A stretch of 64,000 nt of DNA from assembly GCA_963682055.1 (NCBI GenBank), contig OY821747.1, forward strand, positions 27,960,126 to 28,024,125. The letters run 5' to 3'. The DNA comes from Primula veris (lineage: Eukaryota; Streptophyta; Magnoliopsida; Ericales; Primulaceae). The notes beneath the pieces are model-generated. The model did not search any database and was not told the DNA's origin. It saw only the letters and a list, made by a program, of their open reading frames with translations. Positions 10,569-22,303 of this stretch are shown here, in pieces (positions within the stretch are counted from its first letter, which is position 1; each line of letters opens with the position of its first letter). The position numbers and the translations under genes were made by a program.

Positions 10569-13370
10569 CAATTTTTAGGGACCAATAAAATTGTCTCAAA
10601 ATCTATTTTAATGCAAAATTTAGTGTTCAGAACAAATGTTTTAAACATTGTGAACACCTAAGATTAAGTGTTTTAATTACACGTTATAAATAGATTATAT
10701 ATAGGATATAAGATGCATAATATACACTATCATATATCTATCACATGTACCATACGGTCCATATATATGCTCGCATATATTATGTGCATAGACCTTATTT
10801 GGTTGTTTTTCTTAAACTTTGTTATCTATTTTCTTATAAGTTGAACTGCATTTGGTGGATCGATTGAGCAGCTGACAATTTCGTCATATTTTCGCACCAA
10901 TAAGTTAAATATCAAGTAATATGGACTACTCAACAATTTTATATTCCTGAACGTAAAAAAACTCCATTTAATTCGCTTCAAATTTGCAACCAGACTAGCT
11001 AATATTATTGTGTTTGACACATCCATTTATCGTTCTTTTATGTCCCAAGATAAGGTCATGATTCATGTGAGACTCCTATATTATTGTGGTCTTATTATAA
11101 GAGTAACATGTTTCCGAACTTATCCATAAGTGGAAAATGAAAATGGTGCCTAATTGGGTTATCAAAAACATGATATTCCTCAAATCATGCCATATTATTA
11201 TTCAAGTCTAATCCCATTCTTTCTGCTTTCATGCGGTTAAAATAGTACTCCGCTTGTTAACATTGGAAACTGTATTTAGTGAATTATGCCTTAGTTATTT
11301 AATACCCTTACCCTTTGGTTAACGGTGAATCATCGAAATATGCACCAAATAACTAGTAAATTAGTATACCCAAATAATAGAAGTCTTTAGTTATGACACA
11401 TTAATGGTATAATTCATATTCCTAAGAATTTAAATACCGGTATTAAGGTTTTCTTTTAGTAACAGATTTTTTTGTCAAAAACGAGATTATAAAAATCTAT
11501 TTTAAAAAATCAACTGAAATTTACATTTTAAAAATCTGGACTTTTTAACTTTTTAGCCTAAAAATCTGATTTTCATAAGCTAAATAATCTGACTGTCCAA
11601 ACACTCACATATTTTTAAAATAAAAAATCCACTAAAAAAATATAATAGGTTGTCAAACAACCCTAAAGTTAAAAAAAAAAAAAAAAAACTAGTTTGAGGT
11701 AACTTGGATACTGTTTTGGAAAGATAAAAGGAAGTATATATGAACCAATGTAGAATTACCTTTTATTAGTCACACTCTTTCAATAAAAAAAATCCTTAAT
11801 GATTGGTTATACCTATTTAGTTATTTTATAATTAATCTTAGAAAATACTAAAAATACTCCTTAATGATTATGGTCCACTACATATACATATTTAAATATA
11901 TCGAGTCAACGGTACTGGAAAACAAAACACAGGGCTCAAGAATGACAGACATATATTACAGCAGCTGAAAATTGGGTACGAAAAGAAAGCATTGGGACTC
12001 ACACATACTCTCTTTCTCGGCTTGTCAGCATTTCTGCTAAAAAGTATTTGTTCTTTATCTTTTGTATTTTTTCAATCTACAATTTCCATTTGCGTTTTCA
12101 ATACAAACTGAAAGTCTGATTGTGATAGCATCAATTGACATCCAATTTTAAATTTGATTGACTGTTTTTTTTTTAAGATGTGAATAATGATAAAAGTATG
12201 GTTACAAAAACTAAAGTATTTAACAAACTATAATATGGTGTGCGACTAATTTGACATAAGTTGCCTTAGTAAAATATTACACTTTAAGAAAAAGGGAAGT
12301 TAGTCAAGCTACTATGTATAATTAGTTTTATGAGTCTTATTTATATTATTATCTAAAATCCACAAATATATAAATGAAATAACGTATTTCATCCTACGAA
12401 CTAATCTACCAAAAATAAAACATAGATTAAGTATATATAGCTAAAATACCCAGAAAAATTGGTTTGCATTTGCATTAATAGCCAACCTCTATATTAACAA
12501 CTTCGGTATCTTGAGATCATGGTTCATGTCAATGGTTCACGTATTTGCTTTGCAACACAATCACACTTTTGCTAATGATCACACCTAAGTAATGACATGT
12601 TGTTTAGCTAATTTTATTTTTTTCGAGGATAGGTCACTACAAAAAAAACTCATAAAAATAACAACCAAATAGCATCTTTTCGGGAAAAAAATACAAGTAG
12701 ACGGAACATTCGAATCAAGTTAATATATAGGAAAATTACCTCTCCCGTGGAATTTTTAGTCCATTCAATTTGGAAAAAAATACATTTAGTGTACTGTATT
12801 AACTGAACTATCATAATATTCACAATTCAGGTACTGACGTTAATTTAGTTAGATGAAATTTAGTTTCACTTTTCATTTTGGTCATATTCTTTGTAATTTG
12901 TATAAATTTAATCATGTCTTTTCGAAACATTACAATTTACAATGTTTCTACTAAAACACATACATATGCATACATAATAATTATGTCAGTTTAAAAAACA
13001 TATTATTTGACTAGATTTTCTTTATAAAAAAAAAAATTAATAAAAAAATTATAATTTTTTTTACACTTTCTCTAAAACGAAAATAAAGTAAGTTTTAGAT
13101 TTACGATATTCGAGCAAAAATTATTTGAGGCCACATCATTATTTGAATAATTTCATGAAAAAACGGCAAGAAAATTGTTATTTTTTTCAAAAAAATATTC
13201 ATTTTTTTATAAATAGAATATATTTGTTAAGTAATTATAATTTCTTTTTATACATAAGCATTATATACAATTTACATTATTTGCAATAATATGTATACAT
13301 GCATTATATTATATATATTTTTATACATACATTAATAAAAAACACACACATATATATATGTGTGTTTGTG

Positions 13371-13427
<57 letters not shown>

Positions 13428-14582
13428 ATAGTTATATATTTTTGAATTTATACTAAAATGAGACATTTCAGGGTTATATTTATACAACTTATAAAGAATA
13501 TGATCAAAATGAAAATTGAAACTAATTTACATGCAACTAATTTAACGGTGGTACCTGAATTGAGAGCATTATGATAGTTTAGTACGTCAATTGTTAATTT
13601 TGATAATATGATATCTAAATCGTTAAAAACATATAGTAAATTATAATTAAATGTATTTTTTCCCGATTTAGAATAATGATCTTTCATGCATGTACAGGTT
13701 TTTAACTTTTCTCCTCCCCCTATATATAAACGAACAAAACAAAAACAAAATGGTACTGTTGATTCTATTTAAACAGAATGTTATGAATATGGTGCATGCA
13801 TGTGATCCCACTCATTTATCATCCCCCAAAAATAATTACTCTTAGGCAAAATGACGTAACATTATTTAAGCTTGTTTTTCTGTTTATCGTTACATAATTT
13901 CTTTTGAACAAGTAAACTTACTTTATTAGTGTTGTTAAGAGCTCTAGCTTTGTTAATGACCTAAAAGCTATTTATGTTTTTGTAACAAGTATTTTTAACA
14001 TTATCTATAGAAAAGAACCAAGCGCCTGATCCAATCTGAAGCATATATCCAAACCAGCAATAAAAACAAACAAGCTAGACGACAGAATTACTATTAAAAA
14101 AAACCCTCACCGCTACCATTTAACATTTTTCTTTGTTCTAAAATGTACACTTATGCTTAAATTTATAGAGATATTAGAAATATCCAGTAGGGATCGATGC
14201 CTCTTGTCTAATATTTGGACCTCAGAGATTGGAAGGTCTAGTTTTAGGTAATTGCATTTATTAGACACATGGAATCTTTTAAAGTTGAATGCAACATTTT
14301 CAAAGTGCGCATATGTACTGACGATGCGATTTTTTGAAATTTAGAGGTAAGTCTTTTTTACTAGAGCGATTTGCATTGTTAACGGACACATATATATAAG
14401 CATAAATAATAATTTTTTATTGTAACACGTCCTATGTTGAGAAAATTTGTCAACGTAGCGAACACATCATCAATAACGGAGCAATACGCTCTTAAGCAAG
14501 GAAGACTTACCGCTGACTTTGATTTCTTCAAATATTAAGGATGATTGATTTTCAATACGAAAACTACTAAATTCTTAGGTGT
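10569..14582. other. AT-rich intergenic DNA with a long AT microsatellite
   Basis: No gene is supported. There are many poly-A and poly-T runs, and the (AT)n tract at 13374-13424. Confidence 0.5.
13374..13424. repeat. (AT)n microsatellite, about 25 units
   Basis: Uninterrupted AT dinucleotide run. It follows a short CA/TATA/GTGT palindromic stretch at about 13342-13370, so the whole block can form a hairpin. Confidence 0.95.
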
Positions 14583-14591
14583 GTTGAATTA

Positions 14592-14966
14592 GAGTAAATT
14601 AGTTTTTAGTGACCTGGGTTTTGGCCTATTTTAGGATAAGTGACCTAAGTTTTTTTAATTTCGGTTTTGTGACCTAAGTTTAACTTTGTTAGCATTTAGT
14701 GACCTGCCATCCTATTTTTCAAAAAAAAAAACATATTTCTTGCTAAAATGACTAAAATACCCTCATTAAACTGAAATTTTCCTCCAAAATCTGAGGGTAT
14801 TTTAGTCCTTTTAGCAAGAAATATGTTTTTTTTTTTTGAAAAATAAGATGACAGGTCACTAAATGCTAACAAAGTTAAACTTAGGTCACAAAACCGAAAT
14901 TAAAAAAACTTAGGTCACTTATCCTAAAATAGGCCAAAACCCAGGTCACTAAAGACTAATTTACCC
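14592..14966. mobile_element. Foldback MULE-type MITE with 9-bp target duplication
   Basis: The 375-bp element is almost entirely an inverted repeat. Arms at 14592-14765 and 14792-14966 are separated by a loop of about 26 bp. Ends read gagtaaattagt...agtgacctggg on the left and its near-perfect complement on the right. It is flanked by the identical 9-mer gttgaatta at 14583-14591 and 14967-14975. Long terminal inverted repeats with a 9-bp target duplication are the mark of Mutator-like elements. There is no coding sequence, so it would be a non-autonomous copy moved by a transposase made elsewhere. Arm identity is very high, which suggests recent insertion. Confidence 0.9.
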
Positions 14967-15057
14967 GTTGAATTATATGCAACAGATAAGTTTGAGAGAG
15001 TTATATAACCTTGTGAATACTAAACAGCCGTTTTAATTACTACCTAGATTAAAAATA

Positions 15058-15253
15058 CTCCATTCGTTTCTAATTCATTATTTTTTACGAAATTACGTAT
15101 AATTTTAACTGGTTTATAACATGTATCAAAATTGTTAAAATAAAATTTTTTAAAATTAAATCATATGATTTAATATTTAAAATATATGATTAACTTTTGA
15201 AAATTTTCATTCCGACAATTTTGTAATGAATAATTAATTGGAAACATATAAAG
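15058..15253. mobile_element. Stowaway-like foldback MITE, copy 2
   Basis: Starts 'ctccattcgtttctaattca' after TA (15056-15057) and ends 'aattggaaacatataaag' before TA (15254-15255). It has the family interior with 'aattacgtataattttaact' and 'atgtatcaaaattgtt' on the left and 'ccgacaattttgtaatgaat' on the right. The right arm is shorter than in other copies because of an internal deletion near 15225. Non-coding. Confidence 0.75.
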
Positions 15254-15841
15254 TAGCCGTTAGAAGGAAAAAAAAAACGTAAAGACAAGAATACTTTAGG
15301 CTCTTTTGAGGAATGTTACTACGGTTTATTGTGTTTGAAGGGAAATGAATTCCCGACTTCATGGGGTAATAACTTTTAATTCGGGCTATGTGTTTAAATC
15401 AGTAGACTTTTATTTAAGGAACTGTTTGAACAATTCATGTAAGATGAATAACTATCCTAGAAATAGGTTTCTTAGACGATTTTGGAGACTTAGTCCCGAT
15501 TTTGTCGGTAAAGCTATCCAGGTGCGCAAAGAATGCATTGGTTTGTCTTTTCTGGGCAACTTTTTTTATGTTATAATTATATATTCTAGAGACTTCGGTC
15601 TCTCGTATCATTTATATATATTCGATATGCCAGTTTAGCCTATAGAAGATCTCAATCTCTAAACAACGATTAGAGAAAACAACAAAAACATAGTAATACT
15701 ACTTGATAAAGGTAACAACTTGAGTTTATAGTCACTAAGAAGAAAGATAATCTTAATGCACGTGCTTTTAAAATTAGCACCTAAACAACTTTAAATTTAT
15801 AAGAAGAGCCAAACAATTAACCGATTTTTCGAATATATATA

Positions 15842-16044
15842 CTCTCTTCATCCCAAATTATAAGTAATAATAGAAATACGTGTAATTTTACAATGCAAAA
15901 TTGGTGCACTTTAAATGTCGGCATTGTAAATTTCATAAATTATTCATATAATTTAATATATTAACTATGCGAATAACTTTTGAAATTTACAATCGCAAAA
16001 TTGCAGGTATCTATATTCGTTCATATAAATTGGGACGGAAAGAG
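15842..16044. mobile_element. Stowaway MITE with TA target duplication
   Basis: Starts 'ctctcttcatcccaaatta' after TA and ends 'taaattgggacggaaagag' before TA. The ends are inverted copies of each other, and the 203-bp interior pairs partly with itself. The CTC...CATCCC end and the TA duplication fit Tc1/mariner-type Stowaway elements. Non-coding. Confidence 0.8.
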
Positions 16045-16964
16045 TATAAAGCATAAACTCATAATACCATATCCCTAAGCTGACCCGACATATAAAAATA
16101 AACATGACAAGAACTTCTATGGCCTCTAAATCTCAACATATCACAATACAAACACAAGCTCTGTTGAATATTGGCTTCTATTGATGAAAGCAATTCATAT
16201 AAATGAAATGTTACTACAAGAAACAGTTTACTCTCCACTCCGATTAAATTTCACTTTTAAATAAGCTATGTTACAACTTATAAACTAACGAGATTTCTTA
16301 ACGCGCCTTGGAATCCATAATGATCGTTCGCAAGCACCGAGCTTTCAAAAAATATATGAACATTGCAACTATATAATACTCCTATGAGTAGTAACTAATA
16401 TCTATGATTTTTAAGTCCATCTCTGCTGCTAACATAAGTGTTACGTACACAAATGAACAATTATGTTGTTCATGCGCATGAATCATGATACATGTAATAC
16501 GAGCCTAAAATTTAAGTTGACTTGTAAGCTAAGATTTACATAAAATTCATGTGAGTGTGAAGGTGGCAGTAGGCTTTATATAGGGTTAATTTCATTGTTA
16601 ACCTCATAGCACCCGTTCAAGTTCTTTACTTTCTAAACTTCTATCTAATTGATCCTTAGACTATGAACTTGTAAACACAAGGTCCCTTATCGATCAGAAA
16701 CATATACATTGGATCCCTTGCGAGTTGTGATCGGTTTAGAATAGTCTAAGCTGATTATGCAAATTGGTATATTTATGAGCCAAGCTTAAATCTTGAGTAG
16801 TTTTGTTAATTTTCCTTTTTATCTATTCCTTTCGATATCCAAACCCATGGAATGTAAAAAAAAACAATTACTAACAGACCTAGAGTTACTCATATATCAA
16901 CCAATATTAATATAATTCGTCCCGTTACATATTATCCCCTTAAATATACTCCATTAACAATATA

Positions 16965-17225
16965 CTCACTCCGTCCATTTTTCAGTGTCTTTCATGCATT
17001 TCGGTAAATATTAAAAAATATTATTAATTGCATTAGAAAGTTACAAATATAGTCATAATTTAAATTAAATAATTATTATTATCAATTTTTGAAATGTATT
17101 CATTGCAATATTTGAGGATATTATATGACTTTTATCATTTTTTTATTGATAAAATAAGAAAGCGGACACTTATTTTGAAACAGACAAATATGAAATAGTG
17201 GACATTTATTTAGATACGGAGGGAA
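16965..17225. mobile_element. Stowaway MITE, second type
   Basis: Starts 'ctcactccgtccatttttca' after TA (16963-16964) and ends 'atttagatacggagggaa' before TA (17226-17227). 'ctccgt' against 'acggag' marks the typical Stowaway terminus. The 261-bp interior is AT-rich and non-coding. Confidence 0.8.
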
Positions 17226-20200
17226 TATAATAAAATGACATACATGGCATGGTATGCATGTGGGGTTAAATTCACCAAATCTTACCGTATTTGATATTTA
17301 TAGTCGGAGCAGTACTATTATGTATTTATTGTGTAGCATTTTACGGGATTGGGTGTTACTATTGGTCCCCCTTCCAACAAGCCGTAATTGCCGGGTTTCT
17401 AAACGGCGGTGTCGTATCTTTACAAGATTTTACAACTAATATTCCTTCGACCTTTAGTTACAAAAATACCAAACTACCCTTAGTATCACAGAATAATATT
17501 GGATCTCATTGTAATTATTTATTTACAAGTGCCCTTGGACAGTGGAGAATTAAGTGATTACTAGAGCATTTCCTATTGTTATAATTTCCATTTGTCAAAT
17601 CATTAATTTATTCAAAATACGGGTATACAAAAACCAAACTAAACCGATTAGTAATTGTTTTGGTTCTGCTTGAAAATTGATAAACCGATTTAATCTGTTT
17701 GGTTTACTGTGTTAGTGGTTTTGAGAGCGAACCGAAACAAACCTAACCGATCATTTATATTTATGTATAAAATTCTATAAATAATATATATTAGCATGAA
17801 AATTTAATTTATGCTCATCACCGAATTACATTTAGGGGTACTTGCAAAATGCATATGTTACTATTGAGGATGAATATATTAATTATATTTGATTCGAGTC
17901 TCGATAAATATGAGCATCTTATTACGTATTACTATCGTATGGTAAGGATGTGATTAAGGTTCCTAATGTGTCAAATGCTCCCGTGAATAACGAGAATAAG
18001 AATATGAACGTTGTGGGTAATAATGACCAAACATTAGATGCGTTCAAAAACCATAAGGGAAGTAAAGGTAAAAAAACACAAAAAATCTAGGCAGGGTTCA
18101 CAAAGATAGAAGATAACTAAGTATCAACTCTTGTTACGAGACAGAACATGGGATATCGCATTAATCTCAATTTGAAGAACAAGTGAAAGTCTGTTGTGAA
18201 TATATAGTTGAACACGAGAGTGATGCTGATTTTGTTTTTGGTAATATAGTTGTGGTCCACAAGTGATGGTAATGTTAGATGGAGGGAGACTATTAGTATA
18301 TTTCGGACTTGAAGAAGAACCTGGTCTCATTAGTTATTTTTAAATCGAATTGTTGCAAAATAGTAATTGTGGGTGGAGTTATCAAGATGAGTAAGGGCGA
18401 CGATCTAATTTTGAAGGGAAAAAGAAGCAACGACATTAATTTTCTTGAGGTTAAATCGGTTAAGTGTTCTGTTTGTTAGAATGCTTATTTATAACAATCA
18501 ACTTATTTGATTGTTTATGCTACGGTCAGTTTAACCATCTTTACATTGGAAAATGAATAGTTAGATAATATTTTTCAACAACTAATTTATTTTTTCTATT
18601 TTCAACAGATTAGAATTTGATAAATTAAAAACAAATTGTATAACACACTAAAAACCCAAATAAAAATATAGAACCCTAGAATAGTCTACCCTAAATTTAA
18701 ATATTAATCAAAATTTAATTTTTTTTCATTCATTTGACACATTTTTATACAAACGGATTGTGAACCAGTCATATATGATAATTGTTCCTTAGTAATTTCC
18801 GTTTGGTATAGGCAATAATACAAAATATATTTTATAGCATGGTCGTTGGTGAATTGTGTTCAAGTGATGTGGAGGTGTAAAATATGTAGAATCAATTGAG
18901 TAAATCCTTATATGTGAAAGATCTTGGTAATGGTTGGAAATTACTTCACATGAAAATAAATTGAGATAGAGTTAAAGGTGTATTGTGGTTGATGTAACCT
19001 AATTACTTGGAAAAACTCCTTATTTAGACTCTGTTTGTTTCGATTTAAAATAGATACAAAGTAAACATTTACGAGTAAAATTAATTGTTTGGTTACATGT
19101 AAACTATTTTTTCTAGTAAATCTTTCCCACATTTAAGTATAAAAGAGGGGGAAATGATTGCTCTAAAAAAAAAATACCGCAAACGATTTCCACCATGTCA
19201 AAGGAAAAATCATAAATGGAAAAGATCACAAATGGGTCATTCAATTCATATTCCCATTTCCTAATAAGATAAAAAACTGACTAGTAATTAAGGGAAATAT
19301 GGTCTTTAATATCTTTATATATTGAAATTCTAGTTTTTTATTTCTTCTGAAAAAAATAATCCTACATCGGATTTAGGCCAAAATTTCTACCTTATTATAG
19401 AAAAATTAATTTTTTTTGTCAATTCATTTAAAGATTATTCAAAAAAGTTATGTCCCATATTGAAAAAGAAACAATGAGAAGCCTTTAAGTGAATGTATTT
19501 TGAACGTTTATATGATTATCTATTATTTTTAAGACATTATTATGATTTTTTATTTATTTGAATAATTAGTTTTTTTTTTAATCTTTAAACTACCGGTCAC
19601 TAGATCACTCATTTTTAAGCATTATATTTGGTTATATACTAAAAAATAGATATTACTATGATTTTTAATCACTAATGTTTTTTTCATCTCAAATATTACA
19701 TTTAAAGTATAAAAAATAATTAGTATTTATTTATGCATCAACTTTATTTGAATTTAAGAACTAACAAAAATTTGAATTTCTGTAGAATTTTACGTGAAAA
19801 ACTTTTCGTATATCAAACGCTCGTAAATGAAATGCAAACAAAAGTTTTCACCGTAAAACTTTCCCTCGAAAATATTTTCTCACAGAAAATCTTATACTAC
19901 GAAACAAAAAGAGGCTTAGTATAATTTGAGTAAGAAGTTTTAGAAGGTAACTATACTATTGTCTCTACATATGAGTCCAAACATCATTTCTAATACAAGC
20001 ATAGTCCGACCGGGTTTGTTAGTCCCGGGACTATCAAAGTTGCAAACAAACAAGGCCTTAGTGCTTTGGTGTTCACTACAAATAAGAAAATTGAAGAAAT
20101 GACTGGGTTTTTTTTTATCCGAATATAGTAGGTTTATTAATGTATGTTATGATTTGTACGATGTAAAATATCTCAAATGTTGTGCAGATGATGATTCAAA

Positions 20201-20249
20201 AAATGCATGCTCTAGGTAAGGGGCATCGACATACAGTTCGTTGATCTTG
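17226..20249. other. Intergenic DNA with degenerate repeats
   Basis: No gene is supported. An open frame at 17291-17557 contains hydrophobic residues, but I recognise no family and it looks fortuitous. About 17620-17760 is rich in AACCGA and CGGTTT words, like the block at 25650. A pair of inverted ends around 19027 ('actctgtttgtttcg') and 19910 ('cgaaacaaaaagaggct') may bound an old DNA transposon (see findings). Confidence 0.45.
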
Positions 20250-20785
20250 AGTTACGTACGAGGAACAGCGTATGTCGGTTTGAAGTATGAGAAATATGAG
20301 ACTATAGATCCTCATTTTGTTAGGTATAAAAACTTTGATTATGCAGGCAGTATGGATAAGAGATGGTCAACTATAGATAATGTGTTTACACTTGCTAAGT
20401 GATCGACTATTTGGAGATCGAACTTACAGTGGACAATTGCTTTGTTTACGATGGAGGAGTATATGGTGTCAACCGAAGGTGTGAAAGAAGCAATTGACCA
20501 AGAATCTTGTTGTTACTTTGTTTTGTGGTATTGTGCAACGAAAGTTTACATTGTTTTGTGATATTCAAACCGCAACTTTTCTGACCAAGAATCTGGTGTA
20601 CCACAATTGTATAAAGCATACTAGAGTAAAGTATGATTATGTACGCGAGCAGATTGAAGATGAGATATTGATATAACAAATATTGATACTAAGAACAATC
20701 TTGCAAAAACAATCTTGCAAACATGTTGACGAAGATAGTTACGGAGATGAAATCATTGTTAAAGTGCCTAAGGGCACATGTTATA
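20250..20785 (+). pseudogene. Ty1-copia RNase H, 3' end of a decayed pol gene
   Basis: The reading matches the last domain of a plant Ty1-copia polyprotein. Motifs in order are YVRGTAYVGLKY, the FDYAGSMDKRWST block with the catalytic Asp region, IWRSNLQWTIALFTMEEY with the catalytic Glu region, then LTKNLVYHN and KHTRVKYDYVRE, and finally NLANMLTKIVTEMKS, the usual C-terminal block. It is broken: a TGA at 20400-20402 interrupts the first part and the later blocks lie in other frames. I found no integrase, reverse transcriptase or gag upstream and no clear LTR pair, so this is an isolated 3' remnant. RNase H would have removed the RNA strand during reverse transcription. Confidence 0.85.
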
Positions 20786-22153
20786 GTGGTTTCGGGTTCT
20801 ACATTATTGTCACCTTTTACATTTACGGTTTTTATAGTTTTGTAGATTTGAAAGAGAGGTAGAGGTTTGTAGAAATTTGCCTTCATAACCTGTTAAACAT
20901 TTTTGCCTTGTAAAAGTGTAACTAGTGTTTATTTTGTTATGATGTCGAAATTAAATATTTAAAGACAAAAAAAAATGGTGTTTTAATATATCATAAAGAG
21001 GCAAATTTATTGTCTCTAATTGATCTACAAATGTCTACAATATTTTTTGGAGTGATAAGTCACACGGTTTATTATACGGTTTGTAGTTCTTGATCCGGTA
21101 ATGATAAAGTGTTCGAAGTAAGCGATGCATAATGACAATAGTGCTACTTTAGCCGGGAGTCCGTGATCCGTTAATGATGAGTTGATATAAAATGGTGACA
21201 TGGGTTTAAGCACAAGTTGAGTTCGGATAATACTTTTGTTTTGTTGATATTATGCTCCTATTTTCGTTTCTTGTAATGTACAAGGTAGATATGACTAAAC
21301 ATGTGCATTGGATATAAGTTTAAATTGAAATTAATATGCATTACATTTACTACGTTTGCTTTGGTAAGAAAGGCTGCTTGGCTTGGTCTAGGATTAAAAA
21401 AAAATCGGAATACATTGAGTTTATTTTATAGGGTAAATATAGACATCCCTAAAGGCTAAGTTTTTAGTCTAAGGGATTTAGTTTTCAAATACTGTAAAAG
21501 ATCGAGTCCAATCATGTATTTAACCGATAAATTTGTAGACAACATTCTGAAACTTTTGTTCAAGATGTAGCAAAAAGCTTTTTTGACGGACAGACTGCAG
21601 TTTCACCTTATCCAACTGGGCCTAGTCTCAACAATATCTAATCTAGTAAAAAATGTAGGAAAAATGTGTTACTATCAAAAATGGAATATGTGTAAATATC
21701 CGTAAAACACAGTCAGAAAAACTGTGTTTAGTTTTGAACTGTCTAATCCAGTTATATTTAAAAGATCAGACGGTTCAGACCTAAACACAATTTTTCTGAC
21801 TGTGTTTTACACAATCAGATGCCCATTTTCCATAAAAAATCTAAAAGCTCAAGGACTATAAAGGAAAGGTCTGTTACTATTAATTGTAGTAACAAAAATG
21901 TGTATGGAACTATATATATGCCTCATATAATGTTGCAACTGACATGTCAAACCTAGCCTTGATTTTAGCATTCAAGTTTAGAGTATATAACAGAACGCTA
22001 TGTGAATCGATTGAGAAAATGCATATTGGTTTTAATTGACATATTGTAAAATATAATCGACCATCAATGACTATCTATAAGAATCGTGACGAGCCGACAT
22101 GTTCAAAAGATTTTTATTAGCGTATAGGGATTAAAAATTCCTAGTAACTCAGT
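20786..22153. other. Intergenic DNA downstream of the copia relic
   Basis: It may include decayed 3' LTR sequence, but I could not pair it with a 5' LTR. It contains the hairpin at 21703-21810. No gene seen. Confidence 0.45.
21703..21810. repeat. Long imperfect hairpin (about 48-bp arms)
   Basis: The left arm begins 'gtaaaacacagtcagaaaaa' and the right arm ends with the complement, 'tttttctgactgtgttttac'. Between them are 'ctgtgtttagttttgaac' and its complement with a few mismatches, and the loop is about 12 bp. Weaker pairing continues outwards by about 25 bp. It is probably a foldback MITE and could also give a small-RNA precursor if transcribed. Confidence 0.75.
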
Positions 22154-22156
22154 ATA

Positions 22157-22300
22157 CACTACATGAAAAACTCGGCATAGCAACATGGAATTTTACGAAA
22201 ATTGTTTGTAAATTGTACGTCGCAAAATTTAATTAACAACAGAATAACGATATTTTTCGAAATGGTATATGTGTTGCTATTCCGACAATTTATTGTAGTG
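22157..22300. mobile_element. 144-bp CACTA miniature element with 3-bp target duplication
   Basis: Begins CACTACATGAAAAACTCGG and ends with the complement of CACTACAATAAATTGTCGG. Both ends continue with ATAGCAACA on the inner side. The flanks are ATA at 22154-22156 and ATA at 22301-22303. CACTA ends with a 3-bp duplication are diagnostic of En/Spm-type elements. The element is far too short to code for anything, so it is a non-autonomous miniature. Confidence 0.85.
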
Positions 22301-22303
22301 ATA

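Noticed and set aside
12636..12700. CACTACAAAAAAAACTC motif resembling a CACTA end
   Set aside because: No matching second end, no 3-bp duplication and no subterminal repeat cluster.
17254..17557. Overlapping open frames with hydrophobic residues
   Set aside because: No recognisable family, no splice or promoter context, and immediately next to a MITE. Probably chance.
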